Source of the DNA: Neodiprion pinetum | Lineage: Eukaryota; Arthropoda; Insecta; Hymenoptera; Diprionidae | Direction: 5' to 3' | DNA: 64,000 nt | Assembly (NCBI RefSeq): GCF_021155775.2 | Contig: NC_060237.1 | Location: 22,838,970 to 22,902,969 of the forward strand | Shown: piece by piece, positions 51,310 to 64,000 of the stretch | How the letters are laid out: each line of letters begins with the position of its first letter | Position numbering within the stretch: position 1 is the first letter of the stretch | Program-made: the position numbers and the translations under genes | Notes under the pieces: generated by a model | Database searches by the model: none | What the model saw: only the letters and a program-made list of their open reading frames with translations | Told to the model about the DNA's origin: nothing

Positions 51310-54300
51310 CAACCGCGTATAATGCAAATATGTCGTATGCCATCCGGATAATAACTCACCCTTTGCCTGCATGAATTACGTGATGAAAGACACGTTTTGT
51401 ATCAGTCGTCGATAAAACGTGGCCAACGTGTTTCCGTATCTGATCTTGATGGGGAGATACGACTCGTGCTCTGGCCTCGTCGCGATTTTTAAATCTCTTC
51501 AGACGACGAGAGTGCCGTCAAGACGGTAAATTCGGGGTAGACATTTTTGATTCGATCACGAGGCTTCAGCGTACGAACGAAAACGCTATCTAGACGTTTT
51601 TAGTGCAGCTCGAGCAGGAGGGCAAGATTAACCATAATGTTGTCACATTTGTATGGTAGGGGGGTGTTTATCGGTGCCGGAAACCCCTTTCCACGCACGC
51701 ATCTGGTCCTAGGCAACAGCTGCAGCTGCAGGGTTAAGCGAAGAGATACGCAGTCAGATTCTCCTGTTCTCATAGGCGATAACTTCCGCCCCCGTAAGTA
51801 CGGGACATATTTGTTGACGTAAGTGCACGTAAGACCCGTTTGATATTCGTGGAAAAATTACCTAAGGAATTGTTGATTATATGCTGTTCCGCGTTCGAAA
51901 TTTTATTGTAACAGCAAAATATCGTTTACGTACTTGGCGGTTTCCGTACACAAAAATCTGATTCACGATGCTTCGGCCTGCTGCACACGATATAAGGAAA
52001 GGAGGGCGCGACGGGGGCGCGAAGATGGAGCCTACCAACAAAATCTCGGGATTCTCTGATCCGCGAGAGAGTTCCAACGATAAGCTGAACATGCAATCTC
52101 GCACCACGAACCTTCTGGCGTGGTAGGAAGGAAAAGCGAATGGACAGAGGAACCGCCGGGCGGGAGGGGGGCGGTATTCTCTCGCCCAGAAAGACGATAA
52201 AATATCGCCCGCTTTGCCATTCTTCTTGGCTTTTTACTATACGAAAGGTCTGACGTGATTGGAACCATTTCTCAGTGTAACTGTCTGTCGCTGCTGCCGT
52301 TGCTGTTGCTGTTGCTGTTGCTTCTGCCGCTCACGCCAGTCCACCTTCGGCCCTTTGCCTCGGTCTCTCTTACTCCCCCTTTCTATCTTTGTCACTTTCT
52401 CCCTCTTTCTTTGACAAAAATGAATACCCCCACTCGCGTGGAAGAGAATACGTCAACGCGTCTGTCAACGAGTAAACGGCATCTTGAATTCCGTCCCCGG
52501 AATATTCAATCTGTCGCGTCACGTTCGAGGGAAAACTGAGTTTAGGTTGGTTTCACAGACGGGAGAGGGTGATCCGTTTTCTTTCCCTGCTTTTCAACCT
52601 CGGTTTCGGATTTGCCTCCAGCCGCTTTGAACTTCTCTTGGTTTATTCCGAAGCCGCGTCGGTGTGGAGTACGATGGTATAAAATCCACGATTCCTCGAT
52701 TCTTCGCCAAGATATTTTTACTTTCAATCAATTTTCCCGAGACGGGGCGTGTCTCTTTAAGGCGTATACGATAATTTGACGCTTCGCGCTTAATTTATTC
52801 CTATCACATGCCGAATCGAATGAACGGCTGGCTGTCTTCTGTCTAGCTAAGCAGAAAATATGCGCTCGATCAGCATTCGCGACGTAACTGTTAACCGCAA
52901 GTCCCACTGCAATCTCGGATCCTGTCCAAAAGCGACAAAACGCTCGTTCCCATCTGATCCTCGCCGAGCGGGAGATCCCGGAAAGATGGATGGCGCAGCC
53001 CCGTCGAGATATCACCCTGGAGAACAGATGGTTTTTATTAGACTTGGTCAACGAATTCAGGATGTTTAGGTTATTCATGCACTTTCGTATTTCCTGCCTC
53101 TTGGGTTTGGGTCCAAGTTCAAACTGCGCAGATCGTCGTCTCGATTACACTCGAGTTCTTACCCTCGTTATATACAGCTGCTGATCCGCGTTTAAACACC
53201 GGATATTTGACAGAGAACAATACTCAGCATTACCGCCTCCGCTTTACTGGAAAATATACGACTCAAAGAGGGTTGTACTAATGGGCATTCGAAATCCGAG
53301 AGGCACCGGTAAAATACGATTTTCACCGAGTACGTACCGCGTTGTCATACGACGGATGTCACAGCCATCGACAAGTTTATCAAGCTCGAGAGTACATTGG
53401 GATTAAACGGATTTCATCTGATTAGTGAAAAGTGGTACGGTTGTTTTCGGAACGAGAAGTTAAAGGCGTGGAAGTAGCTTGGTGATCGACTGCCGAGATA
53501 AAGATCCTTAATGAGGGAAATTTCTCAGGTTTCCCCTTCGATCTTGCAAGTTCGGTAGGTGACACGGTGACTTGTCGGAAAACAATTAACATAATGTTCG
53601 CACAATTAACGGCAAGTCCTTCCCCCACACTTTGCCGGATATTATCTTTTTTTGAAATGAACTCAACGAAAGCCGGAGTCCTGAAACTTTCCTTGATATC
53701 TTCGGAAAAAAGAATTTTTCTTTAGTTATTAGTTCCCCTCCCGCTTCATTTAACTTCACTTCCCGCGCAGAAATCAGCCGCTAAGTCTGCAGGCGCAGAA
53801 CTCATAGCCTCTTTTCGCCAAACCGATTTGGCGAACCATTGGAAACCGCGATGTAGGGTATATTCAGGTCGGAGCTGAGCATAGCAGCCGGTGCAGTTCC
53901 TTGTTTGATTCATCGCCTGCAGTTGAGAAAAGCGCACGTTCGCGCTTTATTGGATGGCAGGTGGTGTCATGGAGTCGAAGTATATCAGAGATCGTCTATA
54001 TGGCGAACTGGAGATTAACTTTGTAAAATCCTTCTTCCGGTAACGAAGTTTCGCTTACCTTTAAGGAACTGTTGTGAAAATGTGGTATCACGTAAGTATA
54101 TGAAACTTCGTATCCCGACGGGAAAATAGATCTTTCCAAAAACTATACTAGCCCATGTTTATCGGCGTTAAAGTCTCGTCATAGCCGTTTTGTTTAATCA
54201 CGCAATTTTATCCCGGCAATAATTCAACGCTCTGAAATTTTATTTCCATAGAAAGTTTGAATAAACCTTTGATTATTCTTAATTTCGAATGAAGGTACAC

Positions 54301-55500
54301 ACGCGGTTCTATTTAATCGACACACGCATTCAATCGTCAGTATTCACCGTTAGATTACAACCACGTCCTGTAGATCCAGCCGGTAAAAGTAGAATTATGC
54401 ATGTTAACTGAATTTTTTCTTCTACTGTTGCAAAACTTAATTTCTGCTTTCTAACTTTCTTTAAAATCACATCTTCAAATTTTCCCTACAATTGTTCCAG
54501 ACGAACTGGTTGATAATGTATTAACATTATTTTCAACTAAATAAAGTATAGTTTTATTAGGTGAACCATGCTAATATGTTATATATCGCTTTATAGATAA
54601 TTACATACCCGTTAGATTTTATGAAACAGCAATAAACCGCTTTCGTTGATTGAATTCAATATTCGATAAATCAAACTGAAACGAATCCAATCCATCATAT
54701 GCGCGGAAAAACGGCTTCAAGCTAGTGATACTTCGAGATTTGATACAACATGCCTTTTTTAGAAGGGAATTTTGTGAATATTACCGAGACACGATCAATT
54801 TAACAAAACAAAACCCGTGGAATCGTGAAAGTCCCCCGCGTTAATCCTGAACAGAGCACAAAATAAAGACAGATGATTGAAAAACGCCGAAAGCCTCCTA
54901 TTTTTATAAACGTTTAAAAACAAATCCGTATTTGCTCTTTCGTACTCCCATATCTGTGGTATTTGGTTAGCTTCCGATATCGGCGGATGATTTTTCCAGC
55001 GGAGAATGTTGAGTTTTATCTCATGGTTACTCGCGACGCAATTACGCCCCAACGGTCAGTGCTCTAGGTCAGTGGTGAGCCTGAGGTGGTCATTAGTAAA
55101 TTCTCGTTACGGTCGAACCGTCGATTCCGACCTTTTGGAGCTTCTGGGGGCAGCAGAGGGTAGCCGACACTAATGGCGGTTGGATGGCACCTCCGGTCTA
55201 GCCTAAGATGTTTATCCCCCATAATCGGTGGAGATTTAATATTAATGATAGCTTACGGTCGGCGTTATCGTAGCCCCACGAATTTCAATGCCCCGTGGCA
55301 AACGAACCGGAATCAAAAAAAAAAATCTAAAAAAATGAGCGGGGAACGAATCCCAGCGAATCAACCTCGCCCTCACCGCCCTCACTGCTCATTCGATTCA
55401 AAATACACGGTGAAGATCCAGAAAAGGAATCTTCTGAGAGCAAACCAACACTAAGAGGTGACAGCGGGACCAGATACGCCAATGTAACCTGAAGAAGCTT
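51310..55500. other. Gene-poor stretch
   Basis: Moderately GC-rich to 53.9 kb and AT-rich after. Short open frames occur on both strands at 51.9-53.1 kb without domains or convincing splice pairs. Confidence 0.45.
52289..52330 (+). repeat. CTG/TTG trinucleotide-type repeat
   Basis: Interrupted GCTGTT units. Read in frame they give a Leu-rich string, which explains the open frame here; no other coding sign is present. Confidence 0.85.
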
Positions 55501-55531
55501 CTAATTGATAAGCGTAACCCGGACTTGAAGT

Positions 55532-55732
55532 GTGCTTGCACGTTGTTCTCAACTACCGTGTTTCGCTTTATCAGAGAACTTTAATCAGAGAAACTCCCAG
55601 TTTCAGGCTCGTTTTAAAGCTCAAAGACTACGAGACCTGGCTGAAAGACATGCGATATACCAAAGACGGCTGGAGACTATGGAAAAAGCATTCGTGGGAT
55701 GTGACCGCCGACGCAAGCTTCTCACGTTTTGA
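55532..55732 (+). CDS. Possible coding segment with two overlapping open frames, product unknown
   Basis: From ATG at 55532 one plus-strand frame runs 66 codons to a TGA. From about residue 15 it is helical and basic (FQARFKAQRLRDLAERHAIY, then RRLETMEKAF), as in coiled-coil proteins. A neighbouring frame over the same bases is also open to 55790 and reads DYETWLKDMRYTKDGW, then HSWDVTADASF. A CTTTATCAG acceptor-like site near 55575 would make the coding part start at the Glu-Asn-Phe of the first frame. At most one frame is likely real. I favour the helical one, without strong grounds. No domain was recognised. Confidence 0.25.
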   Translation: MLARCSQLPCFALSENFNQRNSQFQARFKAQRLRDLAERHAIYQRRLETMEKAFVGCDRRRKLLTF

Positions 55733-55799
55733 TCCTGATGATGAAAACTGCGGTCGACCTTGCGATCGAACGATTGTCTTGTTACATTGACCTAGTTAC

Positions 55800-58700
55800 G
55801 AAGGGTCCTCTTCCTTGGACGCCCTCCTATCATTTCCGGTCTTTCATTCTCGTCGCGGGACGAGCTATCCTCGCGTGACACGTCTCCCCCCCCCTTCCTC
55901 CGGGTTCATTGAAACTCGGTTGCTTTATCGCGAGGCTTTCAGGTGGCTTCCCAGCCAACTGGTCCGTGTGCGCGAGGCATATTCGGAGGACTAAACGGCG
56001 GAAAGACAGCATTTCCCTGGGTCTACCAGGAAACACCTGTTGGCATCGTCCACTGGGCTTACCGCTATCAGTTACTCACGCCTTATATCGTTCGCGATTT
56101 GTCTATTCAAGTCAGACTCGGCTTCACGCGTCGTTAGGATTCGGAACCCTGCAGTGTGAATCTCGGGATTTGAGACCCCGCACGATTTCCCTCGAAAATC
56201 ATCTTACCTCCCCTTCGAACCGGCAGACTCTCATTCCGGGAATCTGAGCCCGATAAATAAGCCGCATTAACGGTAAACGTTCCCGTGAGCTTTGTCGCGA
56301 CGCGAGCGAGGAGGGTTCATTTTTTTCAACCCCCACGAGTCGCGTACGTTTCATTCAGGTTATGTGTGAGATGTGCTCTGAACGCTCCTTAAATTCACCC
56401 CAACCTGCTTTTCTCTGTTATACATATTCGTCGGGATGTCTCTCAGGAATTATCAACTCCGTGTAATACCCTGCGGCAGAGGGTCTTCCAGTCTCCGCTG
56501 CGCGGTAGAAAGCTTCTTGTTAAGGCTTAACGATCCGACGACGATTAAACGTACCCTCGTAGAATCGTTTCACGCGAGGCTTGGAAGACGTGGAATAGAT
56601 TACGTACCACTTCACGTTACATCGCGCAAAGGCAGTTAGTTGTTCAGAATCAATTCTTGATTCGATTCTAATGTAATTAGGTATCATCAGTTCGCCGAAT
56701 AGATAATTAAACGCCGCAGAATTTCAAATTGGAACGAGTTTCCCGTCTGTCAGATAGATGATACAACGTATCTGGAAAATAAATTGACTTTGAACCGTCG
56801 AACACGATAGATGGAAGAACAGGAGGAGAGTGGGAGAGAAATATGAGGTAAATTGAATTTAACACGACTAATTGGATCCACGGGATTTTGAAAACGAAGA
56901 TACAAAAGTGAAAAAATATTTGTAAGTACCTCGTTTTGCCGTTTGATAGTACCTAATCAATTTCTTTACAAACTTGTTAACGGTATTGATATGTCACCAT
57001 TTCGCAACTATAGATGGTTGCACGATATAATTACTCGATGGATTCAAAATTTCACGGCGAAATAAACAGAAGCTGTATAGGCAGTGATGCGTGATTATTT
57101 CCATTTGTTCTGTCGATTCTGATTCGAAGGGAGGTATAAAGTTCGTTTGCAAAATGATACGCATCCGTCCAATGACTAATTGAATTTAGTATAATTGTAT
57201 AATTTATGAAAATATTAATCATCGCTCAATGGTGTACATACATTTTGAAGTTTATGAAAATAATTTTTACGGTAATGCCCTTGAAAGCAGCTAATATATG
57301 ACGAAATGAATCGATATTTGATCAGTGCGCGACTTGAATCAATTTTATCAATCGAAAAAGGCAGTGGCTGATCTACAAGTCAGGGACACGCGAAAATCTG
57401 TGCCCTTATTATTCACTTGTGATGTTATCTTTCCATGAATTATTACCACAGCTCGGACACACAGTCCCTAAGAAAATATAGGCTTGAAAATCTGTGTGCG
57501 AAGGGAATCACGCACATGTGTGAATGCATGTAAGCGTGTGCACGGAAGTACGACGACCTATTTCTACCAGTCGTAACTCATATTTACGAGCCGTGGGAGT
57601 TACGCCAACTTTAAGAGGCTGCATAATGAAACTCTGAAACCCGAATTCCCCTTATTCACGAAGTTTCGAGTCCAGGAATACTGCATCAAAGGTTTCACTA
57701 ATACCTTCCTAATATCAGTCAACTAGCAAAGAGTGCGCCATTGACGGATTCTCTTATTCACTGGAATTACTTCCGAAAATGCGCTTCAACAGGCATTGAA
57801 TGTCCACTCTATTATTAAGTATCACTCGACTATACGTATCGAGGCTGATCGTGAATCAAGTTTTTTTCACCGATCTCCAGGAGCCACTCAACGTCAATGG
57901 AGCGTTGGGCGCATACCGTGCTTGGATGGCTGGCATGATGCGGGTTTGTAAATCATGGATGGAAAAATGGTATCTCAACGTGTAACGTAATTACATGCGT
58001 GTCGCTTTGCATTAAAATAGAACGTTGTTTCTTTCTCTGATTTTGTATCACGAAAAAAAAATTCGCTCAGCTTCGGAATTTTAGTGTTAGAACAGTCATA
58101 AATATTAAGAAATATTATATTCAACAGCTAGAATTTTATAAGTTTCACTGACAGGTTCGTTACATTATAACTCCACCTGGCTATGCTTGCAGGACCTTTA
58201 CTGTTGCAGCGAAAACTGTTGCATTGTCAGTTGAAATTCTTGTTGTGACTGTACGAGCACTAAAATTTGTTGGTCCAACGAATTACTTTTTGGGTAGGCA
58301 TATATGAATTCCCGTATAATTAAGGCTCTCTCAATTATTAAGCCCAGAATTCGAGGTGGTGTCATTTTTTTCCTCTCATATTACCAGTTACTGGCTACGT
58401 CAGACAGGCGTGAAATTTGTCTCTTAAACAACAAAAGGAAGGAGGAGGAAACAGGATACGTATGTAGATTCGCGGTTCTACAGCGGCGATATTAAACTGT
58501 ATAAATACAAGACACCTTTTTTCGCTGATGGTGGTAGAAGCGAATCTTACTTTACCATACTTTCATTTGCGGACTTGGGAATGAAATTTTATTCCACTAC
58601 CCGAAAGCTCTGTACAGGCGACGGAAAATACTCTTCCGCAGCGTTTGAATGCCGGCTTAAACTCGGTTGCTCCGAGTGAGTGGTTGTTGGACGACGTAAT

Positions 58701-61390
58701 TTTTTCTTTTTTATTCTTCTTTTCTTTCTCGTATTTTTCATTCTGTTTTTCAACTCATTTTTCCGTGTTTTTATTTATTTGTTTATTTTTTTTTTTTTGC
58801 TTTTGTTCCAATTTTTTTTTCTCACTCCTTTCTTCGGCTCCCGCAAGCGGAACTTTCCCCGGCTCGTGCATACGTTTCAAATATTTATTCCCATGAGGCA
58901 TTCATTTCTCGTATGAGGCGCGAAGCGCCGTTGAACGAATACCTACACAAGATTCCGAGGTCTCCGCCCGCCTCGCGTTCTTATTCTCCCCGTCATCTCA
59001 CCCTGTTTTCCACCCCACTTTTCCCTCTCGACTATGTGATACACGTACAGTAATAGTACACGTCCGTATTGCTGCTACAAAGCTCCATTCCGTTATCCAA
59101 CGGTGTAAGTTGACTGTCCGACCGTGCTCCAGATGCTACTCTTCGCGTTGAAAATTTAAAACAATGATAGTTTCGCGTAGCTCGCGCATGTTTGGTCGAT
59201 TCTATGAATTTAAATCGAAGAAAGTTCAGCCCTGAGTCAGAAACGCGCCCGAGTTACACTCTCGTTGCGCTGAAACGCTACCCCGGAAACCGTCTATATG
59301 TATAATATATTTCCGGCAAACGGTTCGCGGCTGAAATATTCGCGACCATCGATCTTGCGGCTATGTGCGTAAATTTATGGGATTATAAATTCTCCCTAAA
59401 AATATAGCGCTGAATTCAACCGAATACTAAAAATTTTACACAGCTCCTAAGTAATACAAACGATTTTGCGAAGCTACAACGGTTCCGCGTTTGAATGAAT
59501 TTTCACTCTACGCAGTCGCGTGGAATTTGTCAAGTAGCCTGAGGCTGTGCCGGGTGAATAAAAGTAATGTGATAACGGTAATTAACCAGTTGAAATGAAC
59601 CGAAAACGCCATCGCGAGGCTCTTTGTCCGCGAAAACAAACAATACACGACGTTTCAACGATCCTGAATACCTCTACTTGTGTCTTGAGAACCGAGGGGG
59701 AGAACGAGAGCAACTGTGCGCCGTATTCATTGCTTGACCCGTTTGTTCTGCAATGAATATCTCCACCCCCGAGTCGAGGGGGCGGTGGGACCGTCGAGGG
59801 TAGGAGTGCTCTTTAATATATGATAATGCCAGCTTTTTACATAACGCGGCCGTTAATTCTCCCGAATAAGATCAGAATTATACTTCCTTCTCCCCTCCGA
59901 CGCTGCTTTCTTCAAATTCTTTACCCCGTGGCGCCCAAGGCGCCTGTAGAACGCGGTTGAAGCTGTTCGAGAAGGTTTCCCGGGACCTTCGACCCTCCGG
60001 TTCTCTGTCTCGACCCTCGATTCCTTCTTCTATTTACAGTCCCGCTAAAGCGCGCTCTTATTTCACCAACAAAAATTACTCTTTCCAAAATTGCGATTCC
60101 CCATGGCGTGAGAGCTGGCTGAATTAAAACCGAAATCAGATTACGAGACGTTCGATCTGCGCCTCGCGCGAGCTGCAGAAGACAGCTTGGAAAGGCCGAA
60201 CCTGAAAAGTAGGTTACGGGATCCCAAGGGGCTGGAACTACTTTCACCCCAAGCCCTTTGTCCCTCCGAAAAATTGCTGGCGTATTTTCTCCCGCTCCAA
60301 ATAAAGTAATATACCGTTGACTATGTCACCAAGATCAAACGGATCCAAGGAAAGGTAGAAAGGGTAGAAATAAGAAGATAGGAGAAGAAGAGGATCTCAG
60401 CCAAGTCCGAAGAAGCGTTCGTTGGATCGTCAACTTTCGAGTATTTTCCATCAGCTGCACGCGGAGTGCATTTTCCTTACACATAATGCACTACTTCCAG
60501 CTGTGCGGACCTCTGTTGCGATTCAGCGAAGAATCGTTCGCCGTATCTACCATACCTGGTTCCTTTAACATTTTCAAAGCGAAACTTATCGCATCGCTGA
60601 GGAACTTGAAAAACTCGCTAGATATTCAGTCGCATGGAAATCGAGGCGTGTACAGCTGTTCCTTATTGTCGTCAAACGATAAAAATCAAGCGCCATTTGT
60701 CGGTGGGGGGATATTAAACCCATTCTGTAATCCGTAAATTTCCGATCGTGATGAGCCTCGAGCACCTATTCTCAGCACCAACAATGGGCATCAGCTCAAG
60801 TGTCAATATTTGTGACTGGCGCTACATCGTATTGGCTCAGCAAAGTGCGAACTGAGCTGTTTAACCTTTGTACAATGGGGTGAGTAGCGGGGGCGTGAAA
60901 AAAAAGGGAAACGGGTATATTTCCACCATCGGAATTACCAGATGCCTAATATTCGTGAGATAAAAGAGGCGATGAAATCGACCGGTCATCGATCAATCCC
61001 ACAGTGAAATATAGATCATGTTTGCCCCCCGCCTTACCCGCGATTGATGATTCCGTTGATATTTAGTTACATCGGGCAAATAGAGGTAGAGGTTACATAC
61101 GCGTTGAAGGGTCGTTGAACTTTGAACCCTGGTGCTCAGTGAAATTTGTTTTTGGTTTTAGTCGTACCTACTATTCTCTATATTCAAACAAGGCTGCAGA
61201 GCGTCGAGGGTACGATGGTTTGATTATTACGCCAATTTGTGAACGGGAAATCGAATTGAAAAAATATCGTGGATAACGGGTATGTATTTACACTCGCAGT
61301 GCAACCATCACACCTGCAACTACCATTCTGTGAATACAAAATGAAAGTATTACAGTTGAGGTACAAAAGCCGTAACAATTTATTGACCGT
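55800..61390. other. Gene-poor stretch
   Basis: A GC-richer patch at 55.85-56.25 kb is open in two plus-strand frames with no recognised product. The remainder is AT-rich with the pyrimidine tract at 58.7 kb. Confidence 0.45.
58698..58836 (+). repeat. Long polypyrimidine region
   Basis: About 140 bases of mostly T with some C. The two overlapping Phe-rich frames here are compositional artefacts. Confidence 0.85.
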
Positions 61391-61400
61391 ACTCTCGCAG

Positions 61401-61690
61401 CGTTGGAAATGTATTTATGTTTCATCCAGCGAGATGGGTTTATCGAAAAAATATTTCACGGCGTTCCCTTTTATGGTAAACAGTTGCGGGCTTTCTGCAG
61501 CAATGTGGGATTTCCGTTGACCAGTCCGCGCCGTTTCGAGGAGGCAGACCTAGCCGTCCAATTCAGCTGTGAATCGAGTCGAGAGAACTCGAAAAGCATC
61601 ATATTCAACAGGGGCATTAAAGCAATTCCCTTAAAAGTGGTCCCTGCACAGCCCCCAGAAATTGAAGCGATGGAAATCCCTGGTCTTGAC
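61401..61690 (+). CDS. Possible exon, product unknown
   Basis: An acceptor-like ACTCTCGCAG precedes 61401, and a donor-like GAC|GTAGGT follows 61690. Between them one frame is open for about 96 codons (EMYLCFIQRDGFIEKIFHGV near the start, KAIPLKVVPAQPPEIEAMEI near the end). The minus strand is also open over much of the same stretch. This lowers the weight of either frame, because some base compositions suppress stops on both strands. No domain recognised. Confidence 0.2.
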
Positions 61691-61699
61691 GTAGGTTCG

Positions 61700-64000
61700 A
61701 GTAAAAAAAAAAATTCAACCATCCACAGCGGGGGAAATTGGCCGAAGAAAATATTTAACGATAAATTGATGCAAGGATAACGATAAAGGTTTGCATTCTT
61801 TTTTTCCATCTTTTTCTCCTTTACTTACCCTCTCACGCACACAAGTCAAATCGAGCAAATACATTTCTACGGATCGATGATTTCTTCATCTTCGTCTTCC
61901 TTTTGTTTTGTTCTTTCTTTCTTGTACAAGAAATACGCGTCGCCATTCTCGTCGATTTATTGACAATTTTTCGCATACATTTATTTCGCATAAATTCGGG
62001 GAAAACGAGGCGCCTCGATTCACTCGAGGGGATATAAATCAAATTGATTCATGTCTAAATCAGGATGTTTATTGCCCACGAAACGGTGGGATCGATGTTT
62101 ACGCGGCCAAGACGGGTTCGGTGAAAGACATCGCGCAGTCTTCGAAGTTCTGGTGAATACCGATCAGCAACGTTCTACACCGGATGCTAGCTATGCCGCA
62201 CGATCCGGCTAGAGCTGACGGTTGTGTAGATTTCACGTGGTTTCGTCAAAGCATTCTGGACACGTGTATTATAGGCTCGAGGTGAGCTGATGCCGGCATT
62301 CGGCGAACGAGGGATGCGGGCGACGCGCCATTGACATCTTTGACGCGACAGGTTTGATTGAATTCCCTGTTTATTTCCCATTCCGGAGGCCTCGCTCGCT
62401 ATTTGCTGCAGGGGAATTGAATAGAATCGAATTCGCGAGCCAGCAGCTGGTACAGAAATGAAGAATTGTGAGCGTTTATTGTTTCAATGCTTTTTTCCCT
62501 CCACGATTCGCCCGCCGTCGAAACGCAAACGTGATATTTGAAACAGATGGAACGAAAGCGTGGCTTTTTTGCGAGCTCCCTCCCCTACGATAGCAAATTA
62601 TACTTTCAAGAAATGGTAAGACAAGGCTCGACAACTACAGCATGTGTTCCAACGAATCAAGACAATAATTTTAGTACGCTCTTCAATTTTCATAGTTGAT
62701 ATTCGTAGCGTGAAAAACGACTCCAAATTTTGAAATAATGAAGCTCGATATAAATCCCTTCAAAATTTCACAACTTACCCGATCGACGCTGCGTTTCGCA
62801 GGCCACAGTTGTATGTACAGCTGTCGCTCGTTCAGCAAGAGAATTGGTATTTCGTCCAAGTCCTCCTGGATAACGGGACAAGGTTTAGCGCTGAACTCGC
62901 AACTATTCCGCTCACCGAAAGTTAGTGGACCAAAACCCTCCCGGGGATGCAGAAGGCTTAATTATTAACTAGATAATAGAGTTGGGACCGCTAAGGTCAT
63001 TTCAGTTGGTTGCACTAACACCTGAGAACAACGGTTCGAGCACAGTCGGAGGCTGGCTGGTGGTAGAAAGTTGACATTTTGCGCTACACGTTTGGCCGAT
63101 TCCGAAAAACGATGCAGTAAATTTACACGTAGAGTGAGCTTTTTAGGCGCTATTTAACGATTAATACTTTTGAAAAACTGAGACTTTTCGATTCCAACCG
63201 ATCACTTCGTCTGTATACATAAATCTAGATAATACATCGGTTGCCTGTGGAAAAATCCATTCTGTATCATCGTTGCGAAATGCCAAGTGAAATTGCCATT
63301 CCGTTTTAATTGTACCACGTCTGGATTTTCAGTGTTGAGAGTCATTTCGGAGATTGGATTCTAGCCCAAGGTAAATTGTAAATTTCTAATGAAAAATCCC
63401 CGTACAGTTGGTGATTTTTTCCACAAGCCATTATTCGCGTTCCATGATGTGCTACACGATATAATTGATTGTTCGTAAATTGATGCGGCAATGTTCATTA
63501 TTCACTGGTGATGATATCCGGGAAAAATCTAACCAACCAGAAAGCCGTTAATTGACATTCAGTGATATATGATTCGTGGCAAGCAACGGCTCAGGATCGA
63601 GTTTTACGCTTTTTCAGCTGCACTCGGAGCAGCCTGGTTCAATACAGTAGCGATTCCAATTATAGTTGGAATATAAGGTCATTGTTCGTTCATTTTTGTT
63701 TCACCTTTCGATACGCTGCGGACGTCTGTCGCGGCCAATGCGGGCTTGAATAATTAATACACCCTGCACTTGCTATTGCAATGGTAATTACAGCCTGTTC
63801 GACCCTTTCTGAATTGCATCACATCATCGTAAATATTAAACGACGATACTTGATCGATACTGTTACAGTTATCTACTAACTTGACATTTCTATTTTCATG
63901 TAAACTGTATATTTACCACAATTGAATGAAACGTGTCTCGAGTAGAATACGAACATGATGCAGATGATAGAAGCTCGTGGGTTTATTCGTGTATAAATTT
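61700..64000. other. Terminal non-coding stretch
   Basis: A plus-strand frame ending at 62156 (reading NQDVYCPRNGGIDVYAAKTG near its end) is mildly protein-like but has no ATG context or splice support. Nothing else is recognised up to the window edge. Confidence 0.45.

Noticed and set aside
58645..58916. Overlapping Phe-rich frames resembling membrane segments
   Set aside because: They lie on a polypyrimidine tract; two frames look alike for the same compositional reason.
1801..64000. Intact transposase, integrase or reverse transcriptase
   Set aside because: I looked for long frames with DDE/D or YxDD-type signatures on both strands and saw none.

Overview
This 64 kb window is eukaryotic nuclear DNA with very few genes. 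It is AT-rich but not depleted of CpG. It carries many microsatellites, long homopolymer runs, GT-AG introns of 60-120 bp and no bacterial-style operons. The short introns, the CpG content and the repeat types fit an insect, probably a hymenopteran such as a sawfly. That assignment is an inference from sequence style, not from a diagnostic gene.

One gene is resolved confidently. It lies on the minus strand at 14098-16004 and has seven coding exons whose phases all agree. They encode a 324-residue protein built of THEG-type repeats (testicular haploid expressed repeat; the vertebrate protein is now called SPMAP2), so it is probably a sperm axoneme protein. Further upstream on the same strand, at 17318-17482, a 54-codon reading frame starts with a convincing signal peptide and may encode a small secreted peptide.

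Layout: 1-1060 non-coding with a purine tract; 1061-1800 a 740 bp foldback (long inverted repeat) element; 1801-13900 almost empty, with a possible isolated minus-strand exon near 8.3-8.4 kb; 14.1-16.0 kb the THEG gene; 17.3 kb the small secreted ORF; 18-36.7 kb non-coding with dense simple repeats; 36.75 kb one possible plus-strand exon; 41.0-41.75 and 45.2-45.9 kb a diverged direct duplication; 48.9-49.2 kb a GC-richer promoter-like patch; 49.7 kb a small palindrome; 50.67-51.30 kb two phase-compatible minus-strand exons resembling the loop and membrane segment of an insect odorant receptor; 55.5 and 61.4 kb further open segments of uncertain status. The rest shows nothing recognisable on reading both strands.

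No rRNA, tRNA, CRISPR array or intact transposase or reverse transcriptase gene was recognised. Most of the window is therefore intergenic DNA or the introns of large genes whose exons lie elsewhere. All coordinates were derived by hand reading, so exon ends outside the THEG gene are provisional.
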